This document shows, in pieces, positions 21,488 through 33,107 of a DNA stretch of 64,000 nt. The stretch comes from Serripes groenlandicus (taxonomy: Eukaryota; Mollusca; Bivalvia; Cardiida; Cardiidae), in NCBI GenBank assembly GCA_031761405.1, contig JASEVX010000017.1, forward strand, positions 8,438,798 to 8,502,797, given 5' to 3'. The translations under genes and the position numbers were made by a program. Below the pieces are notes generated by a model. It worked only from the letters and a program-made list of their open reading frames with translations, was not told where the DNA came from and made no database searches. Every line of letters begins with the position of its first letter. Position 1 is the first letter of the stretch.

Positions 21488-21716
21488 TTATCCCTTTCCA
21501 TCAAACAACAATTCTGCAGCAGACGACTTTGAACATATTTTGTCAAAAAATAGAAAATCTCTATAATTGAATGGATAACCTATGACTAAAAGTGGAAAAC
21601 ATTATGGCAAAAGGAGAAATTGCTTGTTTTGAGCAATTTCTTCTTTTGTCACTATGTTTTCAAAAAGCATTCTGCTGCAAAGGCGTCAGAAAGCATCTAT
21701 ATGAGGGAAAGGCTTA
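21488..21716 (+). mobile_element. TTM MITE, full-length
   Basis: Termini intact; flanking TTAA decayed to TTTA and TTAT. An older TTM right half (21385-21487) abuts it on the left. Confidence 0.88.
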
Positions 21717-21965
21717 TGCTTATGATGAGCAGTGTCTGCTTTGGCCACAATTTGTTTTCAACTCTTTTCAATAATAATACCTAATAATTTAGAGACTTTC
21801 CTTATTACTAAAGTTGTCTGCATAAAAAATGTTGGTTATCCCTTTTTCTGATAGTTCAGACTTGTGGTTTTAACACTTTTGAATTTGAAGATGCATTTTG
21901 ACGCATCTGCAGCAGATTTTTTCAAGGTCATCTGCTGCAGATTTACAAGTCAGAAAGGGTTAAAT
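21716..21965. mobile_element. Old TTM fragments
   Basis: Decayed pieces: gatgagcagtgtctgctttggcc, then gacgcatctgcagcag directly joined to catctgctgcagatt and a final agaaagggttaa. Confidence 0.5.
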
Positions 21966-22386
21966 CCAGCATCTGCAGCAGACGACCTTTAAAATCCTTC
22001 ATGAATTTTTGAAAAGGTTAAATTGCACATGATAAGGAATTCTTCCTTTTACAATAATCCTTTTCCTTTGTTTTGAAATTTAACCTTAATGTTTTTACAT
22101 TTTTAAAAGTTTGTGAAATAACTATATGGGGAAATAGGTAAACTTCTCCTGAAGGAGATAAGAAAAATCAATATATTTCACTGTTATATAAAATGTAGAA
22201 TTTTCCTGCTTGTTATTTTTCTCTCTTCTCTGCAAAAGATTTCAAAATTGAATATGCATGTTAAATAAACTTACTGTTAAATTTACCCTTTTCCATATAC
22301 ATCAATTTTCCAGGAGGCGGCTTTGAAAACATTTAGGCAAAATCTCTATAAAAGACTATAAGGGAAAGTTGAATTATTGAACAGAA

Positions 22387-22616
22387 TTAACCCTTTACCT
22401 CATATAGACGCTTTCTGACGCCTCTGCAGCAGACAGCTTTTTGAAAACATAGTGACAAAAGAAGAAATTGCACAAAACGTGCAATTTCTCCTTTTGCCAC
22501 AATGTTTTCCACTTTTTGTCATAGGTAATCCATTCAATAATGGAGATTTTCTATTTTTTGACAAAATACGTTCAAAGTTGTCTGCTGCAGAATTGCCGTA
22601 TGAGGGAAAGGGTTAA
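22387..22616 (-). mobile_element. TTM MITE, full-length
   Basis: TTAA at both ends; termini and hairpin intact. Absent from segmental-duplication unit 2, where gaacagaatt continues without it. Confidence 0.93.
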
Positions 22617-22749
22617 AAACATTGTGTCACAATGTTTTCAAACAACTTCTGCCGCAGAGGTGTAAAATGTGGGAAAGGGTTGATGAAATATATACACAAT
22701 TTTGATATAGCAGGTGAAAAATGTGAGAAATGGATGTGTTTTGTATAAG

Positions 22750-22868
22750 TTAGACTTTCGGTTTCTCGTTTTATCATCTGTCATTTTTTGGTCAACCTAA
22801 CTAGCGTATGCAGGATAATAACAAAATGAAAAATGAGCATATGCGATGTCTTTTTTTGAAGGACTAAT
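22750..22868. mobile_element. Short ~118 bp insertion element
   Basis: Nearly identical to 55999-56112. It begins agactttcggtttctc and ends tttttgaaggactaa, with imperfect inverted ends. It has an internal gcgtatgc/gcatatgc inverted pair. It is absent from the paralogous site in unit 2. TATAAG on both sides may be its target duplication. Confidence 0.75.
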
Positions 22869-22963
22869 TATAAGTATGATGAGTATTCCTTTGTACCCCA
22901 ATATTTTCAGAAAAGGCTGATTGCAAATGGTATTTACATGAGAGAATGAGTTATATACAGAGT

Positions 22964-23163
22964 TTAACACTTTCCCTCATACGACAATTCTGCAGCCGAC
23001 GACTTTGAACATATTTTGTCAAAAAATAGAAGATTTCTATAATTGAATGGATAACCTATGATTAAAGTGGAAAAATATTGTGGCAAAAGGAGAAATTGCT
23101 CGTTTTGAGCAATTTCTTCTTTTGTCACTATGACAGTGAGTATGTTTTCAAAAAGACGTCTGC
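22964..23163 (+). mobile_element. TTM MITE, right end lost
   Basis: TTAA, left end and hairpin present. A small duplication (tatgacagtgagtatg) interrupts the right arm, and the right terminus is replaced by the 51 bp array. Confidence 0.85.
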
Positions 23164-23166
23164 TGT

Positions 23167-23945
23167 TTATTCAGACAGGACAACCGTAAATTTGAAATGA
23201 CTTCTGACCAAATGGCTTGTGTCAGAAAGGACAGCTGTAAATTTGTAGTGACTTCTGACCAAATAGCTTGTGTCAGACAGGACAGCCGTAAATTGGTAGT
23301 GATTTCTGACCAAATAGCTTGTGTCAGACAGGACAGCTGTTAATTTGTAGTGACTTCTGACCAAATAGCTTGTGTCAGACAGGACAGCTGTAAATTTGTA
23401 GTGACTTCTGACCAAATACCTTGTGTCAGACAGGACAGCTGTAAATTTGTAGTGACTTCTGACCAAATAGCTTGTGTCAGACAGGACAGCTGTAAATTTG
23501 TAGTGACTTCTGACCAAATAGCTTGTGTCAGACAGGACAGCCGTAAATTTGTAGTGACTTCTGACCAAATAGCTTGTGTCAGACAGGACAGCCGTAAATT
23601 TGTAGTGACTTCTGACCAAATAGCTTGTGTCAGACAGGACAGCCGTAAATTTGTAGTGACTTCTGACCAAATAGCTTGTGTCAGACAGGACAGCCGTAAA
23701 TTTGTAGTGACTTCTGACCAAATAGCTTGTGTCAGACAGGACAGCCGTAAATTTGTAGTGATTTCTGACCAAATACCTTGTGTCAGACAGGACAGCCGTA
23801 AATTTGTAGTGACTTCTGACCGAATACCTTGTGTCAGACAGGACAGCTGTAAATTTGTAGTGACTTCTGACCAAATAGCTTGTGTCAGACAGGACAGCTG
23901 TAAATTTGTAGTGACTTCTGACCAAATAGCTTGTGTCAGACACTA
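23167..23945. repeat. 51 bp tandem array, ~15 units
   Basis: Units contain gacttctgaccaaatagc and ttgtgtcagacaggacag, with few variants. 51 is divisible by three and the unit has no stop in several frames, so long artificial frames run on both strands (17-residue periodicity). Single monomers occur near 24790 and 26660. Confidence 0.95.
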
Positions 23946-24200
23946 CTGATTAGTTCCCTTGATTACTTGTATTAAAGGTAATCAATTTAATTTAGTTTTC
24001 CATCCTAGATTTAAGATTAGTTCTTTAACCCAATTCCTGATTCAAGCAACTGTCAATGCATTTCTCCTTTTGCCAGAATGTTTTCAACTCGATTCAATAA
24101 TTATAGGACTTTCATTATAGAAGTTTTTAAATTTTATGAGCTTTTGTTTTCAAAGTCGTCTTCTGCAGGTTTGTCAATGTGTTCTTGTCTTAGATGTCAT

Positions 24201-24423
24201 ATGAATCCGCTGTGGTCGAGTGGTTAGCGTCGGGGATATGAAATTGGGTATCCCGGGTTCGATCCCCAGTTGCAGCACTACGGTCTTGGTGGAGTGTCCT
24301 TGGGCAAGGCAAATTTTCTAGCCTAGTACTGGTTTATTTACCCAGGGATCATGAATAAGTGAACTGTCACTGTGATATAACTGAAATAATGTTGAAAGCG
24401 GCATAAAACCCCAATAAAACAAA
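24201..24423 (+). mobile_element. SINE S4, full-length
   Basis: tRNA-like head (gtggtcgagtggttagcg A box, gggttcgatcccc B box), body ggtggagtgtccttgggcaagg, conserved tail gtgatataactgaaataatg, and an AATAAAAC end. The target duplication CTTAGATGwCAT flanks it. The paralogous site near 26967 is empty. Confidence 0.93.
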
Positions 24424-24527
24424 CTTAGATGACATGTTTTACTGATCCTTCCCTGGTGAACATTCAGTGAATTGATATGGGTTGCATTCCAGTTTCAAAA
24501 GAATTGCATCCAGGAGACCAGAACACC

Positions 24528-24757
24528 TTAACCGTTTCCCACATACAATAAATCTGCAGCAGAGGACTTTGAAAACATACCCCAAAAAAATTGGAAACTC
24601 CCTTCAAATGAAAGTACAATAATTGAATAGAGTTGAAAACATGATGACAAAAGGAGAAATTGCTTGTTTTGAGCAATTTCTTCTTTTGTTGCCATGTTTT
24701 GAAAACGCTGTCTGCTGCAGAGGCGTCATAAAGCGTCTATATGAGGGAATGGGTTAA
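24528..24757 (+). mobile_element. TTM MITE shared by both duplication units
   Basis: TTAA both ends. It lies at the position matching 27357-27586 within the same flanking sequence, so it predates the segmental duplication. Confidence 0.9.
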
Positions 24758-25049
24758 TTGGTTTTTCCAGACACGTTTATTCAGACAGGACAGCCGTAAA
24801 TTTGTAGTGACTTCTGACCAAATAGCTTGTGTGAGACACTACTGATTATTTCCCTTGATTAGTTGTAAGGTAATCAATTTAATTTAGTTTTCCATCCTAG
24901 ATTTAATTAAGATGAGTTATTGGTGTTAAAATGCACGTAGCACATTATGTTTATCTCTTTCTAACATGCAGACGACTTTGAGGCATTTGAGGCAAAATGA
25001 GAATAACTGCAATTCAAATTCATATATTGATTTGTCTAGGTTCAACTTA

Positions 25050-26392
25050 TTAGGCCCCTACCGGTCAAAGACCAGTTTAGGGACTATAGGTTTGGTCGAT
25101 TCCGTCTGTCTGGTTGTCTGTCAGTCCCCCTAACCTTGTCCGGCCCGCATCTTAACCATGCATCATAGGATTTGAAAGAAACTTGGCACACATGTTCACC
25201 ATGATGAAGCGGCATGTCGCGCACAAGACCCAGGCCTGTACCTCAAATGTCAAGGTCACACTTAGTGGTCAAAGGTCAAAATGAGTACTGTTTGATAGGA
25301 TTACCTTGTCCGGCTCGCATCTCAACCATGCATCATAGGATTTCAGAGAAACTTGGCACAAACGTTCACCATGTTGAGGCGTCGTGTCATGCTCAAGACC
25401 CAGGCCTGTACCTCAAATGTCAGGGTCACACTTAGATGACAAGGTTAAAGTGAGTACTATTTGATAGGACTACCTTGTCCGGCCCACATTTCAGCCATGC
25501 ATCATAGGATTTCAAAGAAACTTGGCACAAACATTCACCATGATAAGGCAGCGTGTCAAGCACAAGACCCAGGCCTGTACCTCAAATATCAAGGTCACAC
25601 TTAGAGGTCAAAGGTCAAAATTAGAACTGTTTGATAGGACTACCTTGTCCGGCTCACATCTCAACCATGCATCATAGGATTTCCAAGTTACTTGGCACAC
25701 ATGTTCCCCTCAAATGTCAAGGTCACATTTGAAGGTCAAAGGTCAAAATGAGTACTGTTTGATAGGACTGTACCTTGTCCAACCCGCATCTCAACCATGC
25801 ATCATATGATCTTGATAGGACTGTACCTTGTCAGGCCCACATTTCAACCATGCATCATAGGATTTCAAAGAAACTTGGCACAAACGTTCACCATGATAAG
25901 GCAGCGTGTCAACCACAAGACCCAGGCCTGTACCTCAAATATCAAGGTCACACTTAGAGGTCAAAGGTCAAAATTAGAACTGTTTGATAGGACTGTACCT
26001 TGTCCGGCTCACATCTCAACCATGATCATAGGATTCCCAAGTTACTTGGCACACATGTTCACCTCAAATGTCAAGGTCATACTTAGAGGTCAAAGGTCAA
26101 AATGAGTACTGTTTGATAGGACTGTACCTTGTCCGACCCACATATCAACCATGCATCATAGGATTTCCATGAAACTTGGCACAAACGTTCACTATGATGA
26201 GGCAGCGTGTCCCTCTCAAGACCCAGGCCTGTACCTCATATGCCAAGGTCACACTTTTAGGTCAAAATGAGTACTGTTTGATAGGACTGTACTGTACCTT
26301 GTCTGGCCCGCATCTCAACCGTGCATCATAGGATTCTCAAGTTACGTAGCACACATGTTCACCATCATTGTGTGTCGCACACAAGACCTAAA
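25050..26392 (+). mobile_element. HINE with ~170 bp repeats, 3' truncated
   Basis: 5' end TTAGGCCCCTACCGG with an internal inverted partner, a CTGT microsatellite, then about eight units with catgcatcataggattt, cttggcacaaacgttcacc and aggtcaaaggtcaaaatg. No 3' hairpin is seen. The sequence rejoins duplicated DNA at aaaatctctataaaag. Confidence 0.8.
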
Positions 26393-27066
26393 ATCTCTAT
26401 AAAAGTCTATAAGGGAAAGTTGAATTATTGAACAGAATTTCTGCTGCAGAAGTGTAAAATGTGGGAAAGGGTTTTGAAATATACATAGGTTTAATAAAGC
26501 AGGTTAGAAATGTGAGAAATGGATGTGTTTTGTTTTATCATAAGTAGAGAGTATTCCTTTGTACCCAAATATTTTCAAAAAAGGCCGATTGCAAATGGTA
26601 TTTTCATGAGAGAAAGAGTTCTATACAGAGTTTAATTGTTTTTTCCAGACACATTTATTAAGATAGGACAGCTGTAAATTTGTAGTGACTTCTGACCAAA
26701 TACCTTGTGTCAGACACTACTGATTATTCCCCCTTGATTAGTTGTATTAAAGGTAATCAATCTAATTTAGTTTTCCATCCTAGATTTAAGATTAGTTCTT
26801 TAACCCAATCCCTGATTCAAGCAACTATAAATGCATTTCTCCTTTTGCCAGAATGTTTTCAACTCGATTCAATAATTATAGGACTTTCATTATAGAAGTT
26901 TTCCAAATTTATGCGCAGTTGTATTCAAAGTTGTCTACTGCAGGTTTGTCAGTGTGTTCTTGTCTTAGATGTCATGTTTTACTGATCTTTTCCTGGTGAA
27001 CATGCATGTAGATGCTTTTACTTTTTCTGAATAGCTGCATGTGCCAGCTGTGTACAATCTATTGAT

Positions 27067-27296
27067 TTAACCCTTTCCCTCATACGACAATTCTGCAGCA
27101 GACGACTTTGAACGTATTTTGTCAAAACATAGAAAATCTCTATAATTGAATGGATAACCTATGACAAAAAGTGGAAAACATTGTATCAAAAGGAGAAATT
27201 GCATGTTTTGTGCAATTTCTTCTTTTGTCACTATGTTTTCAAAACGCCGTCTGATGCAGAGGCGTCAGAAAGCGTCTATATGAGGGAAAGGGTTAA
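27067..27296 (+). mobile_element. TTM MITE private to duplication unit 2
   Basis: TTAA both ends, intact termini, hairpin loop gcatgttttgtgc. No counterpart in unit 1. Confidence 0.93.
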
Positions 27297-27356
27297 TGAA
27301 TGGATGTGGGTTGCATTACAATTTCAAAAGAATTGCATCCAGGAGACCAGGACACC

Positions 27357-27586
27357 TTAACCGTTTCCCACATACAACAAATCTGCAGCAGACGACTTTG
27401 AAAACAGACACGAAAAAAATTGGAAACTCCCTTCAAATCGAAGTACAATAATTGAATAGATTTGAAAACATGGTGACAAAAAGAGAAATTGCTCATTTTG
27501 AGCAATGTCTTCTGTTGTCGCCATGTGTTCGAAAAGCCATCTGCTTTACAGGCGACAGAAAGCGTCTATATGAGGGAAAGGGTTAA
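27357..27586 (+). mobile_element. TTM MITE shared by both duplication units
   Basis: Paralogue of 24528-24757 in matching flanks, with independent point differences. Confidence 0.9.
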
Positions 27587-27805
27587 ACGGTGATATTTGT
27601 GGTCATTGCTTACCAGTAATGCAAACAACCTTTGCTCAGACAATTTACCTAATGATTTGTTTTGTTTTTATCTGTTTACAGGTGTACTTTCTATTGTTGA
27701 TATCGGTAATTTAAACAGTTTATTTTGATTTTGGGTTTGACCGGGTCAGTTTGATCAATAAACTTGCCTCAGTTTACTTTGAATAAATATTGATTTAGTA
27801 GTTCA

Positions 27806-27945
27806 ATAAACAGATATTTGGGTTACTTTTGACCGAGAAAGTTTGTATAGTGCTTGTAATAGTAGTTTTGCAAGTAAAAAGATATTTGGGTACTTTTTGA
27901 CCGAGAAAGTTTGTATGGTGCTTGTAATAGCAGTTTTGCAAGTAA
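27806..27945. repeat. ~66 bp tandem duplication
   Basis: Two near-identical copies of a unit containing agatatttgggt, gaccgagaaagtttgta and agttttgcaagtaaa. Confidence 0.9.
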
Positions 27946-28026
27946 ACTAAATCTTTCCTACAGGCAGGCACGTTTTGACGCATCAGCAGCAGACAACTTT
28001 AATACACAATGATAGAAGGAGACATT

Positions 28027-28355
28027 TTTAGCTCCACTGGCTGTAAACCAGTCAAGCTCATGTCATGGTGAATTGTCAGTCATGTTTGTGTGCGTGTGTC
28101 CTCGCACGATGCGTAAACTTGTTGCTTTAAATGACATCTCCTTTGTCATCACTGGGCCAATAGGGATAAAGCTTGACAGAAGCATCCTCTAGATTTCGGC
28201 AATTTTTTGGATCCTCAAAAATTCTGGTTGCCATGACAAACAAAAGAAAAAGCTTTAAATTTCTTCTCCTCCCAAGCTTGTTGACCAGAGGGCATGGTTT
28301 TTAGCTCCACTGGCTGAAAGCCAGTCGAGCTTATGTCATGGCGAATTGTCCGTCG

Positions 28356-28419
<64 letters not shown>

Positions 28420-29944
28420 TTAACTTTTTCCTTTAAACAACTTCTTCTCCCTAACCACTTGGCCAATTTGGTTGAAACTTCATGGGAAGCATCCTCTCAA
28501 TGTCCTCTACTAAATTCCTTCAAATTTTTTTGATCCATTCAAATTTCTGGTTTCCATGGCAACCGAAAGAAAAAAATAGTGAGAACTTAAAAAATCTTCT
28601 TCTCCGAAAGTGTCAGGCCGATTTTCAAATAATTTTGTAGAAATGTTCCTTGGGTGACCCTTTATTAGATTCCTTCAAGAAATTTTGATTGGGGGAAAAA
28701 CATGGCCGCCAGGGGGCGGGGCTTTTTTGCCTTATATAGCTATAGTGAAAACTTAAATAATCTTCTTCTCAAAAAGTGTTCAGCAGATTTTCAAATAATT
28801 ATGTAGAAATGTTCCGTGGGTGACCCTCTATCAGATTCCTTCAAGCCATGTTGATTGGTAAAAAAACATGGCCGTCACAGGGCGGGGCTATTTTGCCTTT
28901 ATGGCTAAAGAGCAAACTTAAAAAATCTTCTCCTCCAAAAGTGTCAGGCCGATTTTCAAATAATTTTGTAGAAATGTTCCTTGTGTGAACCTTAATTAGA
29001 TTCCTTCAAGAAATGTTGATTGGGCGAAAAACATGACCGCCAGGGGGCGGGGCTTTTTTGCGTTATATAGCTATAGTGAAAACTTAAAACATCTTCTTCT
29101 CCGAAAGTGTTCAGCCGATTTTCAAATAATTTTGTAGAAATGTTCATTGGGTGACCCTCTATCAGATTCCTTCAAGCCATGTTGATTGGTCAAAAAACAT
29201 GGCCGCCAGAGGGCGGGGCTATTTTGACTTATATGACCATAGTGAAAACTTAAAAAATCTTCTCCTCCGAAAGTGTCAGGCATATTTTCAAATAATTTTG
29301 CAGAAACATTCCTTTGGTGACACTCTACAAGATTCCTTTAAGCCATGGTGGTTGGTAAAAAATATAGCCACCACGGGGCAGGGCTTTTTGGAGATTTTAT
29401 TTTTGCCTTATGGCCGTGGAGCGATACTGGCCCTCTTGGGCCTCTTGTTACCTTATATGGCTAGAGTGAAAACTTTAAAAAAGGTTTCAAGCCGATTTTC
29501 AGATAATTTTGTAGAGATGTTTCTTGGGCGACCCTCGATCAGGCTCATTCAAGCCATGTCGATTGGTTAATAAACCATGGCCTTTCAGGGTTTGAGGCTG
29601 TTTTGCATTATACAATATATTGCTATACTGAAAACTTTAAACATCTTCTCCTCCGAAAGTATCTGGCAGCTTTTCAAGTTATTTTGTAGAAATGATCTTT
29701 GGAAGCCCTCCATCATATTCCTTCAAGCCATAATGATTGGTCTTAAACCAAATCTTCTTCAAAAGTATCTTGCTGATTTTCAAATAATTTTGTAAAAATG
29801 TTCCTTTGGTGACCCTCTAGCGGATTCCTTCAAGCCACATTGAATGGTTGAAAAACATAGCCACCAGGGGATGGGGCTGTTTTAACGTAGATTTAATTAA
29901 AGCCTAATGGCAGTTGAGTCTTTCTGGCCCTCTTGGGCCTCTTT
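28027..29944 (+). mobile_element. HINE composite with ~165 bp repeats
   Basis: Two 5' ends (tagctccactggctg at 28029 and 28304) are followed by GTGT and then perfect GTGC microsatellites (about 28355-28420). About eight units follow with gccgattttcaaataat and aaaaacatggccgcc. The 3' end has a hairpin ggccctcttgggcc and a T-run. Old TTM pieces flank it (cagcagacaac before, ttttgccaacgtgttatc after), so it probably inserted in a TTM. Confidence 0.78.
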
Positions 29945-30461
29945 TTCCTTTTGCCAACGTGTTATCAATCTTTTCAATACTTTTACTTTCACTCAAAGAG
30001 TTTTTCTGATGTTATACTAAGATGTCTTAAGTCTGATGTGATTATTTGTGACTCTTCCAATTTGAAATCATACTTTTGTGACAAAGTTACAATCATTAAA
30101 GAAAAAGTTGAAATTGTTATTAATGAGCAGTTTCCATTCTTTTTGTCACAATTCCTTCAAAATTAATAAAATCCAGAGGTATCAAATTGTGCTTCTATCA
30201 GGAAATCAGTTTAACTATTGTCCACATACAACAATTCTGCAACGGACAACATCTTGGTATATATCTATTAAAACGGAACCATTAAAGACCTCGTTCATTT
30301 GTTTTTTTAGTTTGTTACTTTTAACCCTTTTCCATGAAAACAACAACCCGACTTGATACGCATTTACGGTAGACGACATTTGACAATTTTCAAAGATGAA
30401 ATAAGTGTTTGATCTTACCATCGAACGTTTTCTCAGCAACTTTGAAAGTGTCAAATATCAT
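29945..30461. other. Decayed TTM pieces, no gene
   Basis: Three old TTM fragments are visible near 29945-30010, 30205-30250 and 30318-30380. Reading frames here follow these repeats. Confidence 0.55.
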
Positions 30462-30691
30462 TTAACCCTTTCCCTCATACGGCAATTCTGCAGCAGACGA
30501 CTTTGAACATATTTTGTCGAAAAATAGAAAATCTCTTTAATTGAATGGATAACCTATGACAAAAAGTGGAAAACATTGTGGCCAAAGGAGAAATTGCACG
30601 TTTTGTGCAATTTCTTCTTTTGTCACTATGTTTTCAAAAAGCCGTCTGCTGCAGAGGCGTCAGAAAGCGTCTATATGAGGGAAAGGGTTAA
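30462..30691 (+). mobile_element. TTM MITE, full-length
   Basis: TTAA both ends, termini intact, hairpin loop gcacgttttgtgc. Confidence 0.94.
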
Positions 30692-31074
30692 TGAAATTAT
30701 GATTATTGGATCGAGTTGAAAAATATTGTAGCAAACGGAGAAATTTCTCCTTATACAACAATGATTTCAAAATGATTTCAAAAAGTGGTCTAATGCAGAT
30801 GCTATAAAATGTGTCTCAAAGTTGGAAAGGGTAACAGTTAACTTCACATGACTTTTCAAAGTTGTTTGCTGTACAATCACCAGACAAACAATTTCTAACA
30901 ATCTCGAAAACTGAAAAATTTATATTGATAAAGAGTTGAAAATATTGCAATTTCACCTTTTATTGAAATGTTTTCAAAAGTAATTTTCAATAGCAGGTGT
31001 CAAATGTCGTCTGTTTGAAGTAATGGGTTAAAACATGAAAAGCTGTTTGTAGGTGGTAAAGGGTAACTGTGTCT
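30692..31074. mobile_element. Old TTM fragments
   Basis: Two decayed copies: cggagaaatttctcc...aaagttggaaaggg near 30710-30830, and ttgaaaatattgcaatttcacc...gtaggtggtaaaggg near 30930-31065. The second terminus is where the next SINE inserted. Confidence 0.55.
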
Positions 31075-31346
31075 GTTTGTTTGTTTGTTTGTTTGGAGTT
31101 TAACGCCGCTTTCAACAGCTTTGGTCATATCACGGCGGTCAGTGCACCTACCCATGTTTTCCTGGCTTTCCCACACCAGTACTTACACAACATTCTTTCG
31201 AAGCCACTGACTACTTTCTCACATAGATCAGAGGTGAGAGGCAATGGAAAACATCGCCCGAAAGAATGTCGCCGCAACCGGGTATCGAACCTGTGACCTC
31301 CAGATCACGAGTCAGATACGCTACCAATTGAGCTACCCGGCCGGGT
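31075..31346 (-). mobile_element. SINE S1, full-length
   Basis: (TTTG)n on the left. The body has atatcacggcggtcagtgcacc. The tRNA head complement is on the right, with gggtatcgaacc (B box) and ctaccaattgagctaccc (A box). An imperfect target duplication (aactgtctg-like) is present. Confidence 0.92.
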
Positions 31347-31823
31347 CAACTGTCTGTTGTCTGTAAGGCGATACAATTAAAATACTGTTGAAAGCATCAG
31401 AAAACACCACTCCGATAGGATTCAGGTAAAATGATGCAAAAATGTTTATACAAATTGTGGTTATGTGCAATTGTGCTATCAAAAGCAATTTACAAATGGT
31501 TCAGAAATATAAACAGTGGATGAGTATCATAACACGTAAAGAATTTAACAGTTGTTAAAGGGCATATATATACTAATAAACAAATTCCTACACACCTAAA
31601 ACAACCGAATTAGAAATTACAAATTCAGAAATAAATTAATTTATGATACAAATCATTCAATTGAAAAAGACAATGCAATAACAAATTAAAAGTAACAAGA
31701 GAGTACTTTGATGAAATCATGGTGGTTCCACATAAGAGATCACGGTGGTTCCACATAAGGGAGCAAAAACAAATATCTGTAACAACTGTCCATTGTCAAT
31801 ACCTGGTATGACCACATCCAGCG
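31347..31823. other. AT-rich DNA, no gene
   Basis: Holds a two-copy repeat of ggtggttccacataag at about 31720-31760. This may mark the end of the adjacent Tc1/mariner remnant. Confidence 0.5.
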
Positions 31824-32433
31824 TTAATCACAGCATGAAATGTAATGAAGTTGAGAGTTAACAAGCCGAACTTTGACATTCATTGAAATAGTTTTCCATT
31901 CCTGGATCAAAGCGACCTCCAGTTGTTGCAGCATCTGGGGCTGATTAAAGTGTTGACGTACACGATAACGAAGTTCATCCCAGAGATACTCAATAGACAA
32001 CAAGTGTGGAGAAACAGTTTGCCTTTCTAACACTGTTGTCCCTGAGAAATTTCATGGCAAGTCTGGCAGTGTGTGGGCGTGCATTATCGAGCTGGAAAAT
32101 GGTGTCTTTTTGTTGATTGTTTACAAATGGCACTACTTTTAGATTTAAATCTTTGTCAACATACATTTGGGCATTGAAGTTGCCAAGAATTACAACAAGG
32201 CCAAGCTTTTGCGTGTGTTTGAAACCGCTCCAAACCATCACTCCTTGTTGAAACCTGTAAACTTGATTCACAAAACCTTTCACAAACCGCTCTCTCAAAT
32301 GCTGATATATGAGTAACAGCCCATACACACTGACATCTGGCCTGTATGCCATTTTCACGTAGCTTGTTGACCAATGTATCATGCGGAAGTATGCGGACTG
32401 TCCGCCCTCTATCTTCAATAGTAAACTTAGCAT
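31824..32433 (-). pseudogene. Tc1/mariner-type transposase remnant
   Basis: The minus strand encodes RFQQGVMVWSGF, then NLKVVPFVNNQQKDTIFQLD, then NARPHTARLAMKFLRDN. After a frameshift near 32000 it continues SIEYLWDELRYRVRQHFNQP. These match the second aspartate and the final acidic region of Tc1/mariner DDE transposases. An N-terminal piece in a third frame reads LVNKLRENGIQARCQ, resembling the second helix-turn-helix region. The block between it and RFVKGFVNQVYRF, including the first catalytic aspartate, is missing. At least two frameshifts and an internal deletion make it inactive. Terminal inverted repeats were not found. Confidence 0.85.
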
Positions 32434-33107
32434 AACGAATACAAATTAAACAATCTTGGTTATACCCTCATGTAAGGCTATCAACTGTCTTTGAAAATAG
32501 CCAATTACTTTCCAAAAGAAGTGCATGATTTCCACATGCACTACAATAAACAGGTTTTGACCATGTGGGTGAATGTGCACTCTATTATTATAAGTGTTAT
32601 ACCATTTAGGTCACCATGAGTTATTCTTTAATTCACAAGCTTAATTAAATGCAGGCATTGGAAAGGTTGATTAATATACCTAACAAATTTGCAGTTATAT
32701 TAAATTTTATAAATCAAACCATTGTTAAAAAGCATGAAATATCTTACAATCTGTCTAATTATATTTAATGTGGCTAAGTGTCAAATATTTTTCCTGTTGA
32801 TGGTTAATGATAATATATTGGGAAGTTTTTGCTATTGTTCATAATGTTTCAACCCTTTCTGACATGGAGACCCATTTTGACACATCTGCAGCAGACTACA
32901 TTGTTGCTAACAGAGTTTTTCATCTCTATTTTAATAAAACTTGCATTTATAGATATTTTCCACATTTTTTTCAATTTTAGAAATGTTTGCTGCAAAAAAT
33001 CATGCTGTATGTGTTTAAGCATTCAAGTCCTTGTGAACAAAGTGCTCAAGATGAGTTATTGTGATTCCCTTCTGTCAGTCGTTTGTCATTTATCCATTTT
33101 GAACATA
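32434..33107. other. No gene; one decayed TTM
   Basis: An old TTM end is visible near 32850-32900 (cgacccattttgacacatctgcagc-like). The rest is AT-rich and unrecognised. Confidence 0.5.

Larger units (their letters stand above)
21203..24757. repeat. Segmental duplication, unit 1
   Basis: Colinear with 24913-27586. Shared blocks include gcacgtagcacattatg...tttgtctaggtt, ttgaattattgaacagaa, gtattcctttgtacccc, tcagacactactgatta...ccatcctagattta, and a common TTM at the right end. Unit-specific additions are listed separately. Confidence 0.85.
24913..27586. repeat. Segmental duplication, unit 2
   Basis: Counterpart of 21203-24757, offset about 3.7 kb. It carries a HINE and a private TTM, has only one 51 bp monomer, and lacks about 1 kb present in unit 1. 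A partial extra copy of the monomer-plus-flank block sits at the junction (24762-24912). Confidence 0.85.

Noticed and set aside
23167..23943. 258-codon and 199-codon open frames on opposite strands
   Set aside because: Both come from a 51 bp tandem repeat whose length is divisible by three. There is no non-repetitive coding part and no start context, so they are not taken as genes.
28333..28533. Arg/Ala/Cys-Val repeat peptide
   Set aside because: It is a translation of the GTGC microsatellite in a HINE.
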